Part shown: in pieces, positions 5,690 to 7,916 of the stretch
How the letters are laid out: the number at the start of each line of letters is the position of its first letter
Position numbering within the stretch: the stretch's first letter is position 1
From: Deltaproteobacteria bacterium
GTDB taxonomy: Bacteria; Myxococcota_A; UBA9042; DTJE01
Assembly (NCBI GenBank): GCA_013151875.1
Contig: JAADHL010000067.1
Location: 1-7,916 of the forward strand
Direction: 5' to 3'
Length of the DNA: 7,916 nucleotides
The notes under the pieces: generated by a model
What the model saw: the letters and a program-made list of their open reading frames with translations, nothing else
What the model was told of the DNA's origin: nothing
The model's database searches: none
Made by a program: the position numbers and the translations under genes

Positions 5690-7519
5690 TCATCGTGAAC
5701 CCCCATGTCTCTTCAGGAGGCCCTCCACCGGGACCAGATTCATGCCGCACTCGGGGCACTTGCCGGGGCCCTTGCCGCACACGTGAAAATGCGACGGCAT
5801 CGGGCAGGTGTATGTACAACCGTCGAGCATCAAGGCGTCCAGGGCCTGCGCGGGAGTCTTTGCGCTTTGCTTTTTGCCGTCCTTCATGCCTTTCATATCG
5901 TGGCCTTCGTGCTCATCCTTGGCCGCACCCTTGGCCGCACCCTTGGTTGCGTCCTTGGTTGCGTCCTTGGCCGCCTCTTTGTCTTCGGGCTCGAACTTGG
6001 TCAGCGCCTCTTTCAGGCGGCTCTCGCTGTCCAGCATGAACTGGCCGTTGGTCACGACCTTTTCGCCCGCCGCGATGCCCTCCAGTATCTCGACCTTGTC
6101 GTCCATCTGGACCCCCAGCTTGACGACCCGCGGCTCGAAGGTGCCGGGCTCGATCTCCACGAACGCCACGTTCCTTTCGCCGCTGCGGATGATCGCCGCG
6201 TCATCCACCAGCACGGCTATGCGTTTCAGGTCGCCGTGCAAGGTGGCGGTCACGTACATCTCGGGCTTCAGGTATCCGCTGGAGTTATCGAACACCACGC
6301 GCGCCTTTACGTCACGCGCCTTCTTGTCCAACCAGGGATAGACATAGTCCACTATCCCCGAGGGCACTTTGGCCCCTGGGTCGTAGGGCAGCACCATGTC
6401 CACCTTCTGCCCGACCTTCACGAAGGGCACGTCCATCTCGTACACGTGTATGTACACCCACACCTTGGACAGGTCCGCGATGTTGAACATGACCGCCCCA
6501 GCCTTGACATACTGGCCTTCCACGACCCTCTTATCCACGACCACCCCGTTGAAGGGGGCGTAAACCGTCAACGTCCTCTGGGCCTTTCCGGTACGCTCGA
6601 TGCGCTTGATCTGTCTCAGCGAAATATCCCAGAATTTCAGACGCTCACGCGCGGCCTTCCACAGGGTTTCGTCCCTGCCCGACTTCGACTGCCGATACCG
6701 CCTGTACGCAAGCAGCAACTCCTCCTGCGTGGACACCAGCGAGGGAGAATACAAAGATGCCAGGCGCTGGCCCTTTTTCACCCACTGCCCGGTGGAGTCC
6801 ACGTACAGCTTTTCCACCCAACCGTCGATCTTGGTGTTGAGGATCGCCAGGCGCCGCTCGTCGAAGTCAACGTGGCCCACCACGCGGATATGCTGCATCA
6901 CAGGCCCTTTCTTCGCCGTCTTCGTACGCACGCCCATGTTCTGGCGGATGCGCGGGTCGATTGATATTCCACCCTCGGCCTCCAGTTCATCGCCTTCGCA
7001 CACCGGCACCAGGTCCATGCCCATGGGCGATTTTCCAGGGGCCGGGGAGGTGAAGTTCGGGTCCATGGGCGCCTGATAGAACAGGATCGTCCGTCCCTTG
7101 CACGCGGCCTCGCCCTTCAGGCGCTTTTTGCGCTTCTTTCTCTGCGGCTTGACCGGGGTCAGTTTCATGCCGCACACGGGACAGAATCCAGGCTCGTCCT
7201 GCACGATCTGGGGGTGCATGCCGCACGTGTACTTCTTTTTTTCTGGTTCTGCCTGGGTTTCCTGAGCGTTCCCCGGTTCGGCTGCGCCCTCGGTGGTCTG
7301 GGTCTTCGCGGCCTCGGACTTTCCCTTGAAAAGCCCGTATATCGGGTCCTTCAGGAACATGCCTATGGCGATGGCGGCCGCCAGAAGCAGTACCAGCCAG
7401 ACCATGCCGGCCGCGCGCGCACCCTTCTCCGGGGCCAGCGCATTCACCAGCACCTCTTCGAGTCTCTCCGCATCCCCGGTCACGTCATTCCCGGTCCCGT
7501 TTTTCAAATCTTCGCTCAT
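5690..7519 (-). CDS. cusB: CusB-like periplasmic adaptor with three heavy-metal-binding modules
   Basis: Membrane-fusion protein that links the RND pump to the outer-membrane channel; 609 residues, well above the roughly 400 of E. coli CusB. Residues 1-38 are charged and presumably cytosolic; 39-56 form one membrane helix (no cleavable signal or lipobox seen). Module 1 (97-123) has Cys99, Met101, His102, Cys113, Cys116 and Met118 (CGMHP...CPVCGMKLTPV). A Lys/Arg-rich linker (125-135) precedes module 2 (about 145-173: APMDPN...PGKSPMGMDLVPV), which has methionines but lacks the cysteines. The adaptor core (about 185-505) carries beta-barrel, lipoyl (GWVEKLYVDSTGQWVKKGQ; APFNGVVVDKRVVEGQYVKAG) and helical-hairpin segments. 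A repetitive linker (515-534), a His/Met-rich stretch (HEGHDMKGM) and module 3 (570-598: Cys572, Met574, Cys588, Cys591, Met593) follow. The start overlaps the channel stop as ATGA, implying coupling. The metal modules may do the work of a separate chaperone such as CusF, which is not seen here. Confidence 0.94.
   Translation of the reverse strand: MSEDLKNGTGNDVTGDAERLEEVLVNALAPEKGARAAGMVWLVLLLAAAIAIGMFLKDPIYGLFKGKSEAAKTQTTEGAAEPGNAQETQAEPEKKKYTCGMHPQIVQDEPGFCPVCGMKLTPVKPQRKKRKKRLKGEAACKGRTILFYQAPMDPNFTSPAPGKSPMGMDLVPVCEGDELEAEGGISIDPRIRQNMGVRTKTAKKGPVMQHIRVVGHVDFDERRLAILNTKIDGWVEKLYVDSTGQWVKKGQRLASLYSPSLVSTQEELLLAYRRYRQSKSGRDETLWKAARERLKFWDISLRQIKRIERTGKAQRTLTVYAPFNGVVVDKRVVEGQYVKAGAVMFNIADLSKVWVYIHVYEMDVPFVKVGQKVDMVLPYDPGAKVPSGIVDYVYPWLDKKARDVKARVVFDNSSGYLKPEMYVTATLHGDLKRIAVLVDDAAIIRSGERNVAFVEIEPGTFEPRVVKLGVQMDDKVEILEGIAAGEKVVTNGQFMLDSESRLKEALTKFEPEDKEAAKDATKDATKGAAKGAAKDEHEGHDMKGMKDGKKQSAKTPAQALDALMLDGCTYTCPMPSHFHVCGKGPGKCPECGMNLVPVEGLLKRHGGSR
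5917..5976 (-). repeat. Five 12 bp tandem repeats within cusB
   Basis: On the plus strand the units run CCTTGGCCGCAC twice, CCTTGGTTGCGT twice, then CCTTGGCCGCCT. They encode five tetrapeptides of the type A-[AT]-K-[DG] in the linker between the adaptor core and the C-terminal metal module. The pairwise identity of units 1-2 and 3-4 points to recent duplication. The 12 bp unit keeps the frame, so copy number can vary without breaking the protein. Confidence 0.9.
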
Positions 7520-7916
7520 CTTCCTGCATCTCCTGAAGGAGTAGTGTTCAACGCCTCGTCCAGCGGGCCGCCCAGCCAGTGTTCCAGTTCGGCCAGGGAG
7601 GCCTCGATCCGGGTGACCCGGCGCACGTGTTCCACCCTCGCGCGAAAGAGGCTCATCAGGTTGTCCAGAACGGACAGGAACTCGATCCTACCTTGCTGAT
7701 AATCAAGCAGACTGCTGTCCAGGGCCTTTTCCGTGTCGGGAATGATCTTTTTGCGATAGATTTCCGCCTGTTCCCCATCCCTTTCAACGGCCAGTATCAA
7801 CCTCTCGATGCGGTCCTCGACCTCGTTGTCCGTATCGTGAAGGTAGTATTCAGCCCCACGCAGACGCGCCTTCATCTCTTTGACTCTCTCGCCCTGCTTG
7901 GTGGCCGCATAGACCG
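7516..7916 (-). CDS. cusC: TolC-family outer-membrane efflux channel, C-terminal part
   Basis: The last 132 residues of an outer-membrane factor; the N-terminus lies beyond the right edge. The frame is open from the edge (VYAATKQGERVKEM...) to the TGA at 7516-7518. The sequence is almost entirely helical and charged, and contains the family's C-terminal pattern: IIPDTEKALDSSLLDYQQGR, then IEFLSVLDNLMSLF, then a final helix (EASLAELEHWLGG). These form the periplasmic alpha-barrel of the channel. The last four bases overlap the adaptor start (ATGA). The gene symbol rests on operon position and family pattern; the fragment itself cannot separate CusC from CzcC or other TolC relatives. Confidence 0.85.
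   Translation of the reverse strand, partial: VYAATKQGERVKEMKARLRGAEYYLHDTDNEVEDRIERLILAVERDGEQAEIYRKKIIPDTEKALDSSLLDYQQGRIEFLSVLDNLMSLFRARVEHVRRVTRIEASLAELEHWLGGPLDEALNTTPSGDAGR
7530..7534 (-). promoter_or_regulatory. Ribosome binding site of cusB
   Basis: AGGAG on the minus strand, 10 bases before the ATG at 7519 and inside the end of the channel gene. A second AGGA lies closer, 2 bases before the ATG. Together with the ATGA overlap this suggests re-initiation after the channel gene. Confidence 0.5.

Noticed and set aside
5544..5819. Minus-strand open frame (91 codons) spanning the cusB-cusA gap
   Set aside because: It overlaps the cusB C-terminal metal module in another frame and the intergenic hairpins; there is no domain and no good ribosome binding site.

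Overview
The window is part of a heavy-metal (most likely Cu(I)/Ag(I)) efflux operon from a GC-rich Gram-negative bacterium. All genes lie on the minus strand, so the operon reads from the right edge to the left: outer-membrane channel (cusC-like, C-terminus only), periplasmic adaptor (cusB-like), inner-membrane RND pump (cusA-like, with a frameshift), NtrC-type sigma54-dependent response regulator, and membrane histidine kinase (C-terminus off the left edge). The Gram-negative assignment follows from the tripartite pump spanning two membranes. A deltaproteobacterial (Desulfobacterota/Myxococcota-type) host is my guess from the sigma54 two-component pair and the style of the kinase's membrane sensor, and is not proven by this sequence.

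Layout by region, in transcription order: 7916-7516 is the last 132 residues of a TolC-family protein. Its stop overlaps the adaptor start (ATGA). 7519-5690 is a 609-residue adaptor with an N-terminal membrane anchor and three heavy-metal-binding modules (two N-terminal, one C-terminal), plus a 5 x 12 bp repeat encoding a Lys/Ala-rich linker. 5689-5552 is the only intergenic gap (138 bp); it holds two bulged hairpins that resemble REP-type palindromes. 5551-2361 is the pump gene, whose reading frame breaks once at about 5105-5122. 2368-986 is the response regulator, overlapping the pump stop by 8 bp. 952-1 is the first 317 codons of the kinase.

How the parts work together: the pump uses proton motive force to take metal from the periplasm or cytosol, the adaptor binds metal and bridges to the channel, and the channel expels it across the outer membrane. 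The kinase presumably senses metal or its effect at the membrane and phosphorylates the regulator, which would activate a sigma54 promoter. That promoter should lie upstream of the channel gene, outside this window. The pump retains all three methionines of the E. coli CusA Cu/Ag site at the same mutual spacing, plus the transmembrane methionine relay, which supports monovalent Cu/Ag as substrate.

I do not see a new biological system here. The points worth a second look are the frameshift in an otherwise well-conserved pump, the adaptor's three metal modules, the hairpin-packed cusB-cusA gap, and the control of a Cu/Ag pump by an NtrC-type regulator rather than the OmpR-type CusR of E. coli.
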